In this document: positions 23,388 through 31,740 of the stretch, one piece after another
Layout: each line of letters begins with the position of its first letter
Position numbering within the stretch: position 1 is the first letter of the stretch
Assembly: GCF_003610255.1 (NCBI RefSeq)
Contig: NZ_RAPS01000001.1
Span: 744,001 to 808,000, forward strand
DNA: 64,000 bases
Direction: 5' to 3'
From: Streptomyces sp. TLI_171
GTDB lineage: Bacteria > Actinomycetota > Actinomycetes > Streptomycetales > Streptomycetaceae
Notes under the pieces: model-generated
The model's input: the letters and a program-made list of their open reading frames with translations, nothing else
Database searches by the model: none
What the model was told of the DNA's origin: nothing
Made by a program: the position numbers and the translations under genes

Positions 23388-26146
23388 CAACAGGGCCTCG
23401 GGGCGGCCGCGGTGGCGCTCGCGGTGCCGGGCTCGGGCATCCAGGGGCGGGGGCCGCCGTGCTGGAGGCGGTGCAGGAAGTCGAGGGCTCCGGCGGTGCC
23501 GGTCTGGTAGTCGGCGACGACGTCGACCACGCTCTCGTCGGGGATCAGGCGGCGGCCGTCGCGGACGGCGTGCCGGGCGTCCAGGCAGCCGGCGAGTTCC
23601 GCCGCGTGGTGCAAGTACCGTGGATCGTGCAGGAGTTGGGCGAGGTCGAGGAGGAACTGCCCGTTGCCGGCCAGGCCGTGGCAGGCGGCGGGCGAGGTCT
23701 GCCAGCGGGAGCGCAGCACGGCGGCTCCGGCGGCTTCGGCGGCGGTGCGGAACCGGGTCTCGCCGGTGGCGGCCCAGAGCCGGATCAGGAAGGTGCCGAC
23801 GCCGGAGGAGCCGCTGCACCAGTTGGGCATCCGGGTGTCGCCGCCGACGGTCTCGCCGCTGCCCCACCAGGCGGCGTCGCCGTCGTGGTCGGCGGCGGCG
23901 AGCAGGGTGTCACCGGCCCGGACGGCGAGGCCGCGCAGGTCGCTGCGGCGGGTGGCCCGGGCGGTGGCGAGCAGGAACGCGCCGATGCCGGCGGTGCCGT
24001 GCGCGAAGCCGTGGTGGGCGAGTCCGGCGAGGGCGGAGTCGAAGTCGGCGGGGATCTGCCAGCGCAGCCTGCCGTCGCGGTCCTCCTGGACGGCGCCGGC
24101 GAGGTGGTCGGCGCAGGTTTCGGCGCGGGCCAGGAAGGTGCGGTCGCCGGTGGCCTGCCAGAGGTGGAGTTGGGCGAGTCCGGCTCCGGCGGTGCCGTGG
24201 CAGACGTCGGGGTTGGGGCTGCGCAGCGGGATCAGGGCGGCCAGGTCGAGGGCGCGGTCGGCCATCGCCGGGTCGTCGAGGGCGCGGGCGGCGTCGTGCA
24301 GGGCCCAGGCGGTGCCGGAGCGGCCGAAGTAGAGGCCGGGGAGCAGCGTGGGCTCGGCGGGCAGGGTGCGTTCCAGCCAGTCGGCGGCGGTGCGCAGTCC
24401 GTCGCGGGCGGCGGGGTGGCAGTCGGCCAGGCGGGTGAGCAGGGCGATCGGTCCTGCGGCGCCGTGCTGGACGGCGCACGGGTCGGTGGTGGAGCCGAAG
24501 TTGGCGGTGGGCCACAGGCGTCGGCCTTCCGGCCGGAGGGTGGCGAGCAGGTGCTCGACGCCGTCGCGGAGCAGGCGCTCGCGGCGTTCGGCGCTCAGCC
24601 CGGCGTCCTTGCGGCGGGGGCGCGGCACGGGCCGGCGGTGGTCGTCGAGGTCGGCCCGGACGGCGTCCAACTGCGGGCGCCGGGACGGGTCGTGGTGCAG
24701 CAGGGCGAGGATCAGCGGTTCGAGCCGGCGGGCGGCGGGGTTGCGGACGCCCGCGGTGGCGAGCAGGTCGGCGAGCCGCTGGGTGAGGGTGCGGGCGGGC
24801 GGCTCGTCCTCGGCGAACACCGGGTCGGCGCCGGTGGCGAGGTGGTACAGCACCGCGCCGAGGCTGTACAGGTCGGCCGTCGACTCGGGTGCGGCGGACC
24901 GGCGTTCGGCGGCCATCTGCTCGGGTGCGGCGTAGCCGGGGGTGCCGGCGCGGTGGACGGGCGTGCCGGGGCGGGTGGCGAGTTCGAGGTCGACCAGGCC
25001 GATCCGGCCGTCGGTGTCGATCATCAGGTTGTTGGGCGTGAGGTCGCGCAGCACCAGTCCGCGGGCGTGTGCGGCGGCCACCAGGTCGGTGATCTCCCGG
25101 GCGACGGCCAGCACCTGGGGGATCGGCAGGCCGGTGAGGCCGGCCGGGCCGGTGAGCTGCTGCTCGGTCCAGCGGCGCAGGGCGATGCCGGGGACGGTGC
25201 TCTGCGCCAGGAACACGTCGCCGCCGTGCTCGAACAGGGCGAGTTTGCGGGGCACGCCGGTGACGCCGAGCAGCCGGTCCAGGGCGGCGGCCTCGTGCCG
25301 CAGCGCGTCCCGGGCGTCCTCCCCGTTGGGGTGGGCGGCGGTGTGCCGGCGGGCCTGCTTGAGGATCACCGGCGCGCCGCTGTCGCGGTCGACGGCCCGG
25401 TACACGCCGCCCTTGTTGGCGTGCCGGATCGCACCGCGGACCTCGAACCGGCCGGCCAGCAGCACCCGTTCCGGCTCCCGGCGGCCGGGCGGCGTCACCC
25501 GGGCGGCGGGCGGCTCGGGGAACGGGCAGCTGACCCAGGCGGGCGGCGTGTACGCGGGGCGGCGCTCGTCGCGGACGGTGCTGCCGTCGGGCCCGATGAG
25601 CCGGATCTCGTAGCTGCCGTCGTTGCCGAGCACCCGCCGGCCGCGGAACGCGCCGTAGCGGTAGTGGACCAGGCTGCCGGGGCGGTACGGCCGGTCGGAG
25701 AGGATCCGCTGCCCGGCCAGGCCGTCGGTGGCCCGGTCGAGGGCTTCGGCGACCCGCAGGGCGTGCGCGTCGTCGTCGGGGTAGGCGGTGAGGAACTTGC
25801 CCGCCCCGGCCCGGTCGTAGCGGCCGGATACCAGCGCCTCGGCCCGCTCCAGGGTGCCGGCGTACTTGAACGCGCAGCCCAGCGCCAGGAGTCGGCCGGC
25901 CGCCGCGGCGAGCACCTGCGGCGCGGAGGCCGGGGTGGCGGAGACGTGCAGCTTCCAGCCCTGGGTGCGGGGGCGGTGGTCGGGCGGCAGCAGCCTGGTC
26001 CAGAACTCCTCGGCGCGCAGCTCCCAGCCGGCCGCGCCCTGACGTTCCATCACCGTGCGCAGCGCCGCCTCCAGCGCCTCCGGCGCCTGCGGCGTCGAGT
26101 CCGCTGCCGTGCCTTCGCGTTCGGCGACCGCCTGTCCTCCCGACAC
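23387..26146 (-). CDS. class III/IV lanthionine synthetase (lyase-kinase-cyclase)
   Basis: This 919-residue protein starts at GTG 26146 behind GGGGAGG. Residues about 25-215 form the phosphothreonine-lyase part, with QGWKLHVSATP (62-72), KFL (117-119) and PPAWVSCPF (201-209). Residues about 232-500 are a Ser/Thr-kinase-like domain with Lys263, LRDLTPNN (366-373) and VDLE (385-388). Residues about 540-900 are a LanC-like cyclase with CHGTAG, AHGTAG, NWCSGSSG (Cys777) and ACHGLAGNG (Cys822, His823). These last three residues match the zinc ligands of class I, II and IV cyclases, which typical class III LanKC enzymes lack. It therefore looks LanL-like, although the protease beside it is of class III style. 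Confidence 0.9.
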   Translation of the reverse strand: MSGGQAVAEREGTAADSTPQAPEALEAALRTVMERQGAAGWELRAEEFWTRLLPPDHRPRTQGWKLHVSATPASAPQVLAAAAGRLLALGCAFKYAGTLERAEALVSGRYDRAGAGKFLTAYPDDDAHALRVAEALDRATDGLAGQRILSDRPYRPGSLVHYRYGAFRGRRVLGNDGSYEIRLIGPDGSTVRDERRPAYTPPAWVSCPFPEPPAARVTPPGRREPERVLLAGRFEVRGAIRHANKGGVYRAVDRDSGAPVILKQARRHTAAHPNGEDARDALRHEAAALDRLLGVTGVPRKLALFEHGGDVFLAQSTVPGIALRRWTEQQLTGPAGLTGLPIPQVLAVAREITDLVAAAHARGLVLRDLTPNNLMIDTDGRIGLVDLELATRPGTPVHRAGTPGYAAPEQMAAERRSAAPESTADLYSLGAVLYHLATGADPVFAEDEPPARTLTQRLADLLATAGVRNPAARRLEPLILALLHHDPSRRPQLDAVRADLDDHRRPVPRPRRKDAGLSAERRERLLRDGVEHLLATLRPEGRRLWPTANFGSTTDPCAVQHGAAGPIALLTRLADCHPAARDGLRTAADWLERTLPAEPTLLPGLYFGRSGTAWALHDAARALDDPAMADRALDLAALIPLRSPNPDVCHGTAGAGLAQLHLWQATGDRTFLARAETCADHLAGAVQEDRDGRLRWQIPADFDSALAGLAHHGFAHGTAGIGAFLLATARATRRSDLRGLAVRAGDTLLAAADHDGDAAWWGSGETVGGDTRMPNWCSGSSGVGTFLIRLWAATGETRFRTAAEAAGAAVLRSRWQTSPAACHGLAGNGQFLLDLAQLLHDPRYLHHAAELAGCLDARHAVRDGRRLIPDESVVDVVADYQTGTAGALDFLHRLQHGGPRPWMPEPGTASATAAAPRPC

Positions 26147-26353
26147 TTCCGTTCCTCCCCCGTTGTCCGTGCCGTTCCCCTGACGTCCTCCACAGTGCAG
26201 TGCCGCGCGCCGCGGCCACAGAGCAGCCGATTACTCAACCCGGGCGCGGGCGGTACTCAACCGGGGCGGGACACGGCCGGAATACGGCGGGGCTTTTCGA
26301 CCCGGAGCTGCCACAATGTGGCGCAGCGACACATCCGAACCGGGGGGTAACCG

Positions 26354-29089
26354 ATGTCTGCCGCTCACTGCGCCATGCCCGAAACCGTGTCGGGCCTGCC
26401 TTTTGTCGGCCGCCGGGCCGAACTGTCCGCGCTGCGGGCCGCGTTGCGGCGCCCGTCGGTGCGGGCGGCGGTGCTGACCGGCCCGCCCGGCGTCGGCAAG
26501 AGCCGCACCGGCGAGGAGTTCCTGCTCGCGAACGAGCGGGCCCGGCACCGATGTTGGAGAATCCGCGCGACCGAGGCGGCTTCCGCGGTGCCGCTGCTCG
26601 CGCTCGCCCCGCTGCTGCCCGCCGAGCACTCCGACGACCCGGTCGAGCTGTTCCGCGAGGTCAGCCGCCGGATGGGCGAGCGGGGCGGGCCGCGCCCGGT
26701 GGTCCTGGTGGACGACATCCACCTGCTCGACCAGACCTCGCTCTCCCTGCTGGCGCTGCTGGCCGAGCAGGCCGGTCTGTTCCTCGCCGCCACCCTGCCC
26801 GCCGGGACGGCCCTGCCCGAGGCGCTGCGCACCTGGTGGCGGCAGGACGCCCTGCACCACCTCACGCTGGACCCGCTGGACCCGGCCGACGGCGCGCGCC
26901 TGCTGGAGGCCGCGCTCGGCGGTCCGGTGGCCACGCCCGCCCGCGCCGCGTTCGCCTCGGCGGGCGGCGGGAACCCGCTACTGCTGCGCGAGCTGCTCCG
27001 CTCGGCGGTGTCCTCGGGAGCGCTGCGCGAACTCGGCGGGGTCTGGTGCCTGGACGGCTCGCTGGACCGGCTCGCGGTCGACGGCCTGCTGCCGGACGCC
27101 CTGCGCGAGCTGCCGCGCGAGCTGCGCACCGTCCTCGAACTCCTGGCCCTGTGCGGGCCGGTGGGCCTGGACGACGCCCAGTCGTACGCGGGGCTGGACG
27201 GGCTCGCCGAACTGGAGGAGCTCGGGCTGGTCACCGTCGGCACCGAGCGCCGCCGGACCAGGATCGCGCTCGCCCAGCCCTGGCACGCGCCGCTGCTGCG
27301 GGCCCGCACCACGCTGGTCCGGGCCCGGTCGCTGCTGCTCGCCCAGGCGGCCCGGGTCCGGGCCCACGGCGCCCGCCGCGAGAGCGACGAACTCGACCTG
27401 GCCCGATGGGAGTTGGAGGCCACCGGGACGTCCTGCCCGGACCTCCTGGTGCGGGCCGCGGAGCAGGCGCTGCGGGCCGACGACGTGCCCACCATGTGCC
27501 GCCTCGCCCGGGCCGCCCTGCAGCACGGGCCGAACGTGGCCGCCGGCCTGATGCTCGGTGAAGCCCTCGGCCAGCAGGGCGAGTTCACCGAGGCGGTGGC
27601 GGTCCTGCGGGACGCCTTCGCGGCCGCCCGCACCGAGGGCGAGGTGGAGGCCGCGGCCGTCACGCTCGCCCAGAGCCTCTGCTTCGGCCTCGAACGCGTC
27701 GACGAGGCCCGGGCCGTGCTCACCGAGGCCGCCCACCGGATCGGCGACCGCCCGGCGCTGACCGGCTGCCAGGCCGTGCTGCTCGCCGCCGCCGGACGGG
27801 CCGCCGAGGCCCGGCTCGCCTTCGCCGGCCGGCTCCCGTGCCGCGGGTCGACCGAGCCCGACGACGTCCCGGACGGCCGGGGGGCCGACACTTCGGGCCG
27901 GGAGGACCGCGGGGAGGACCGCGGGGCGGGCGGGACGGCGGATCCGGCCGGCCAGGGCGGCGTGCTGACGCTCCAGGCCCGGCTGCGGATCGAACTCGCC
28001 ACCGGGCGGGTCGCGGACGCGGTCGAGAGCGGACGCGACGCGTACGTCACGCACCGCCGACTGGCGGAGCGTTCGGCCGTGTACTACCCCGTCCGCAACC
28101 TGTACCTGCTCGCGGTGGCGCTGCTGGAGGCCGGCCGGCTCGACGAGGCGGAGGCCGCCGCCCGGGAGGGGCAGCAGGCGATGCTGCACACGCCGGTGCC
28201 GGCGCTGACCGCCTGGTTCCCGTGGGCGCTGGGCCGGATCGCGCTGGACCGCGGGCGGCCCGCCACGGCGCTCGGGCACTTCCGGGAGGCGCGGGCGCAG
28301 GCCCGGCTGCGGCGCCAGTCCTTCGCCGCGGCCCGGGCGCTCGCCGGGGCGGTGCTGGCCGCCGCGCACCTCGGCCAGGTGGCGCCGGAGGCGGTCGAGT
28401 TGACTGCTCCCGCCGGACCGGACGCGCCGATCCGCGGCTGGGACACCGTCCGCGCCCAGGCGTGGGTCACGCTGTGCGCGGGCAACCTGCCGACCGCGAC
28501 GGCGCTGCTCCGCTCGGCCGCGGGGCACGCCCTGGCGGACGGCGAGGTGACGGCGGCGGTGGCGATGCTGGACGACCTGGTGCGCTGGGGCGTGCTGGAG
28601 GACTCCGACGCGCTGGCCGCGGCGGCGGCCCGGATGCAGGGCCCGTACGCGGCGGCGCGAGCCCGGCTGGCGCTCGCCTGCGCGGCCGGGCGGGCCGAGG
28701 AGATCGAATCCGCCGCTGCCCGACTGGCCGACCTGGGAGTCGAGTTGCGCGCCGCCGAGGGGTTCGCGTCGGCCGCGCACGCCTGGCAGGCCGCGGGCCA
28801 CCGGGCGCGGGCGACCCGCGCCGCACAGCGCGCCCAGGACCTGGGCGCGCTGTGCGAGGCGGCGGCCACCCCGGGCCTGACCCCGCTGACCGGGGCCGAC
28901 CCGCTGAGCAGCCGGGAGCGGGAGATCGCCCTGATGGCGGCGCGCGGCCGGACCAGCCGGGAGATCGCCGCCGAGTGCGTGCTCTCCACCCGCACGGTCG
29001 ACAACCACCTCGCCCGGATCTACCGCAAGCTCGGCATCGCCAATCGCACCGAGCTGTCCGCCATCCTGTTCCCGGCCGCCTCCTCCTGA
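26354..29089 (+). CDS. LAL-type LuxR-family transcriptional regulator
   Basis: This 911-residue regulator starts at ATG 26354 behind GGGGGG. The N-terminal AAA ATPase has Walker A TGPPGVGKSRTGEE (near residue 42) and Walker B VVLVDDIHLLDQ (near 118). A long helical, TPR-like middle follows. The C-terminal LuxR HTH (about 850-905) contains LSSREREIALMAARGRTSRE and STRTVDNHLARIYRKLGI. It is divergent from the lanthionine synthetase gene across 207 bp and is the likely cluster-specific activator. The signal it senses is unknown. Confidence 0.92.
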   Translation: MSAAHCAMPETVSGLPFVGRRAELSALRAALRRPSVRAAVLTGPPGVGKSRTGEEFLLANERARHRCWRIRATEAASAVPLLALAPLLPAEHSDDPVELFREVSRRMGERGGPRPVVLVDDIHLLDQTSLSLLALLAEQAGLFLAATLPAGTALPEALRTWWRQDALHHLTLDPLDPADGARLLEAALGGPVATPARAAFASAGGGNPLLLRELLRSAVSSGALRELGGVWCLDGSLDRLAVDGLLPDALRELPRELRTVLELLALCGPVGLDDAQSYAGLDGLAELEELGLVTVGTERRRTRIALAQPWHAPLLRARTTLVRARSLLLAQAARVRAHGARRESDELDLARWELEATGTSCPDLLVRAAEQALRADDVPTMCRLARAALQHGPNVAAGLMLGEALGQQGEFTEAVAVLRDAFAAARTEGEVEAAAVTLAQSLCFGLERVDEARAVLTEAAHRIGDRPALTGCQAVLLAAAGRAAEARLAFAGRLPCRGSTEPDDVPDGRGADTSGREDRGEDRGAGGTADPAGQGGVLTLQARLRIELATGRVADAVESGRDAYVTHRRLAERSAVYYPVRNLYLLAVALLEAGRLDEAEAAAREGQQAMLHTPVPALTAWFPWALGRIALDRGRPATALGHFREARAQARLRRQSFAAARALAGAVLAAAHLGQVAPEAVELTAPAGPDAPIRGWDTVRAQAWVTLCAGNLPTATALLRSAAGHALADGEVTAAVAMLDDLVRWGVLEDSDALAAAAARMQGPYAAARARLALACAAGRAEEIESAAARLADLGVELRAAEGFASAAHAWQAAGHRARATRAAQRAQDLGALCEAAATPGLTPLTGADPLSSREREIALMAARGRTSREIAAECVLSTRTVDNHLARIYRKLGIANRTELSAILFPAASS

Positions 29090-29143
29090 CGGTCGCTCAG
29101 GAGGCGCGGCCGGTCGGGGGAGGCGATCCGTCGGGGCGCCGCG

Positions 29144-30748
29144 TCAGGAGACCGAGACGGCGCTCCACGCGGCGGCGACCGTGTTGTACTCGGCCGACCC
29201 GGCTCCGTACAGGTCCCGCGCGGCGTTCAGCGACGCCGCGCGGGCGCCCTTGTAGTCGGTGGTGGAGGTCATGTAGACGGTCAGCGCCCGGTACCAGATC
29301 GCGGCGACCTTCTGGTTGCCGATGCCGGTGACGGTCGAGCTGTTGCAGGTCGGGCTGTTGTAGGCGACGCCGTCGATGGTCTTCGCGCCGCTGCCCTCGC
29401 TGGCCAGGTAGAACCAGTGGTTGCCGACCCCGGAGGAGTAGTGCACGTCGAGCTGGCCGACCTTCTTGGTCCAGCAGTTGGCCGAGCCGCCGTCCAGCGA
29501 GGGCTTGTCGAAGCGGCGCAGCCACGGCGGCGTCGACTGGTCGCTGAACAGGTAGTCGCCCTTGTCCACCGCGTTGTGGGCGTAGAACTCGACCATGGTG
29601 CCGAAGATGTCGCTGGTCGACTCGTTCAGGCCGCCGGACTCGCCGCTGTAGCGGAGGTTGGCGGTGGCGCTGGTGACGCCGTGGGTCATCTCGTGGCCCA
29701 TGGTGTCGAGGTCGACCTGCTCGGGGTCGGTGCTGCCGTTGCCGTCGCCGGTCATCATGCAGAAGCAGGCGTCGGACCACTGGGCGTTGTCCCAGTTGGT
29801 GCCGACGTGCACGAAGACGGTGGCGCCCTTGCCGTCGTTCTTGATGCCGCTGCGGCCGAAGGTGTTCTTGTAGTAGTCGTACGTCCAGGCCGTGTTGGCG
29901 TGCGCGTCGACGGCGGCGGTGGCCCGGTCGGTGGAGAACTTCTTCCCGTCGCCCCACACGTTGTCGGCGTCGGTGTACAGCGTGCCGGAGGTCGCCTTGA
30001 CGCTGCTGGCGGACAGGTTGTGCGCGTCCTTGGTGGTGTGGCCGCGGACGGGGTCGATCAGCGCGTAACTGCCGTCGCCCTGCAGGGTGGTGGCGATCGC
30101 GACGTCGCCGGTGTACTCGGAGTGGCCGGTGCCGGTGGCCTGGTGCTCGGAGTCGTAGGCCTCGATCGCCTCGCCGGTGGTGGCGTCGGTGACCACGATC
30201 CGGCCGGTGGGCTGGCCCTGCTTGCCGGTGCCGCTCACCGTGGTCTGCCAGGCCAGCCGGGCCGTGCCGTCGGCCGCCCACACCACCAGCTCCGGCTGCG
30301 AGGTGGCGCCGGCGATGCCCGGGGCCTCGCGCAGCGCTTCGGCCGCACTGGTCTGCGCCGCGACGGCCGGCTTGGTGGTCTTCACGGCCGGGTTGTGGCC
30401 CTTGGCCCGCGAGGAGTCCTTCAGCTTGCCGCGGGCGTCCTGGTGCACCACCAGGTCGCCGCCGATCACCGGCAGGCCCTGGTAGGTGCGGTCGAAGCGG
30501 ACGTGCTGCGATCCGTCCGCGTCGATCACCACGTCCTTGACCACGAGTCCCTGGTCGGAACCGAAGCCGAACAGGTCCGCGTGGCCGGCCACGTTGGCCC
30601 GGGCCTTGGCGATCGCCGCGTCCCGGCCGAGACCGGCCGGGGCGGCGGAGGCGGTGCCGTACTGGACACCGGTGACGAGCAGGGCGGCGGTCGCCGCCAG
30701 GGCCGCAGCCGAAAGGGTGTGACGGCGCGTGGAGGAGGAGGGGCTCAC
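29144..30748 (-). CDS. secreted M4-family (thermolysin-like) neutral metalloprotease
   Basis: This 534-residue preproprotein starts at GTG 30748. The signal peptide ends near ASAAPAG (residue 36). The propeptide (about 40-200) carries FTP and PepSY-type segments. In the mature domain zinc is held by HEMTH (His352, Glu353, His356) and the Glu of GGLNESTSDIFG. The second metal-site region and the active-site His appear later in DVHYSSGVGNHWFYL. The enzyme is secreted and digests extracellular protein. GTG 30748 has GGAG upstream; an ATG at 30805 would lengthen the signal region without a ribosome site. It faces the regulator gene convergently. Confidence 0.93.
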   Translation of the reverse strand: MSPSSSTRRHTLSAAALAATAALLVTGVQYGTASAAPAGLGRDAAIAKARANVAGHADLFGFGSDQGLVVKDVVIDADGSQHVRFDRTYQGLPVIGGDLVVHQDARGKLKDSSRAKGHNPAVKTTKPAVAAQTSAAEALREAPGIAGATSQPELVVWAADGTARLAWQTTVSGTGKQGQPTGRIVVTDATTGEAIEAYDSEHQATGTGHSEYTGDVAIATTLQGDGSYALIDPVRGHTTKDAHNLSASSVKATSGTLYTDADNVWGDGKKFSTDRATAAVDAHANTAWTYDYYKNTFGRSGIKNDGKGATVFVHVGTNWDNAQWSDACFCMMTGDGNGSTDPEQVDLDTMGHEMTHGVTSATANLRYSGESGGLNESTSDIFGTMVEFYAHNAVDKGDYLFSDQSTPPWLRRFDKPSLDGGSANCWTKKVGQLDVHYSSGVGNHWFYLASEGSGAKTIDGVAYNSPTCNSSTVTGIGNQKVAAIWYRALTVYMTSTTDYKGARAASLNAARDLYGAGSAEYNTVAAAWSAVSVS

Positions 30749-30912
30749 TCGTGACTCCAGTCGGGGTAGCTGGGGGTAGCCGACTGCGAGCCTGTCGATG
30801 AACATACAAACACTTCTATTAACAGAACGAACCGTGACCCGTTCGTAGCCGTTCGCCCACCGGCCGCCGCACCGGTACCGCCGTCGCCACGCTCGACCGG
30901 GGGACGGCCCGG

Positions 30913-31497
30913 TCAGGTGTTCCGGAGGCCGCTGAGCAGGTAGTCGACCCGGGCGGGGGTGTCGTCCGGGTCGAGGGCGCCGAGGCCGAGGAGCAGGCGG
31001 TAGTAGATCGGGCCGAAGAGCAGTTCGACCATGGTCGCGGTCGGAACGTCGCCGCGGAGCTCGCCGGCGGTGACGGCCTTGTCGAGGCGCTGCCGCCAGC
31101 AGGCGAAACGGGGTTCGAAGAAGGTGGTGCGGATGTCCTCGGCGAGCCGCTCGTCGCCCTGGGCGTCGGCGATCAGGCCGCACCAGACCGGCCCGAGGGG
31201 ACTGTCGAGCAGGCGCATCACGCCCTGGGTGGCGGCGGCGAGGTCGGCGGCGAGGTCGCCGGTGTCCGGGACCCGGCGGGCCGGGCCGGTGCGGTCGTTC
31301 ATCGCTTCCAGGACGACGGCCGCCTTGGTGGGCCACCAGCGGTAGATGGTCTGCTTCCCGACACCGGCGGCCGCGGCGATCGCCTCGACGGTGAGCCTGG
31401 CGTAGCCCTGACGCGTCGCCAGGTCGAGCGCGGCGTCCAGGATCGCCCGGTGCGAACGCTGGTTGCGCAGGGTGGGGTTGGGAGTTGAGGCGGTCAT
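30913..31497 (-). CDS. TetR/AcrR-family transcriptional regulator
   Basis: This 194-residue protein has its HTH at residues about 15-55 (AILDAALDLATRQGYARLT and GVGKQTIYRWWPTKAAVV). The C-terminal domain is of the common TetR_C type, with SPLGPVWCGLIADAQGDERL. ATG 31497 or the adjacent GTG 31500 may be used; both sit at workable distances from GGAGG. Two dyads upstream (31514-31528, 31577-31595) share the half-site GAGACG and suggest autoregulation. Target unknown; the divergent side holds only a 21-codon frame. Confidence 0.9.
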   Translation of the reverse strand: MTASTPNPTLRNQRSHRAILDAALDLATRQGYARLTVEAIAAAAGVGKQTIYRWWPTKAAVVLEAMNDRTGPARRVPDTGDLAADLAAATQGVMRLLDSPLGPVWCGLIADAQGDERLAEDIRTTFFEPRFACWRQRLDKAVTAGELRGDVPTATMVELLFGPIYYRLLLGLGALDPDDTPARVDYLLSGLRNT

Positions 31498-31513
31498 CAC
31501 AAAATTCCTCCAT

Positions 31514-31595
31514 GAGACGCACCGTCTCGTCTTGACGCGGTCCGCCGCGGTGCAGGACGATGATCACACCCGAGGGACGAGACGTATCGTATCGT
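31514..31595. promoter_or_regulatory. pair of TetR operator-like dyads
   Basis: GAGACG-CAC-CGTCTC (31514-31528) is a perfect dyad. ACGAGACG-TAT-CGTATCGT (31577-31595) is a dyad with one mismatch. They share the GAGACG half-site and lie 17 and 80 bp upstream of the TetR start. Such pairs usually bracket the promoter of an autoregulated repressor. Confidence 0.6.
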
Positions 31596-31643
31596 CACCG
31601 CCCCCGGGCACTCCCACCACCCTCGCCATCCGGGAGCACACCC

Positions 31644-31709
31644 ATGCGCAGCGCGTCCTCGACCGACCGCAGCAACGGCAACGACGGCTACGACCTCAAC
31701 TGGTCGTAG
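31644..31709 (+). CDS. possible 21-residue small protein, divergent from TetR
   Basis: ATG 31644 is preceded by GGGAG at a good distance and opens a 21-codon frame ending in TAG. The peptide is polar and has the C-terminal segment NGNDGYDLNWS. It lies downstream of the TetR dyads, and its last codons form one arm of a strong hairpin (31682-31715). It could be a regulated small protein, the stub of a lost target gene, or chance. I do not recognise it. Confidence 0.3.
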   Translation: MRSASSTDRSNGNDGYDLNWS

Positions 31710-31715
31710 CCGTCG
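31682..31715 (-). terminator. strong hairpin after the GH92 gene
   Basis: CGACGGCTACGACC and GGTCGTAGCCGTCG form a perfect 14-bp stem with a 6-nt loop. It is 26 bp beyond the GH92 stop on the - strand and is the likely terminator for that long gene. It would also end any + strand transcript from the TetR region. Confidence 0.65.
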
Positions 31716-31740
31716 CGCTCGCCGTTCGCCGTTCGACCGG

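Noticed and set aside
21669..26350. Long + strand frames (over 600 and 900 codons) opposite the protease and synthetase genes
   Set aside because: They are Gly/Val/Ala/Gln-rich antisense shadows with no motif. The - strand carries complete catalytic motifs.
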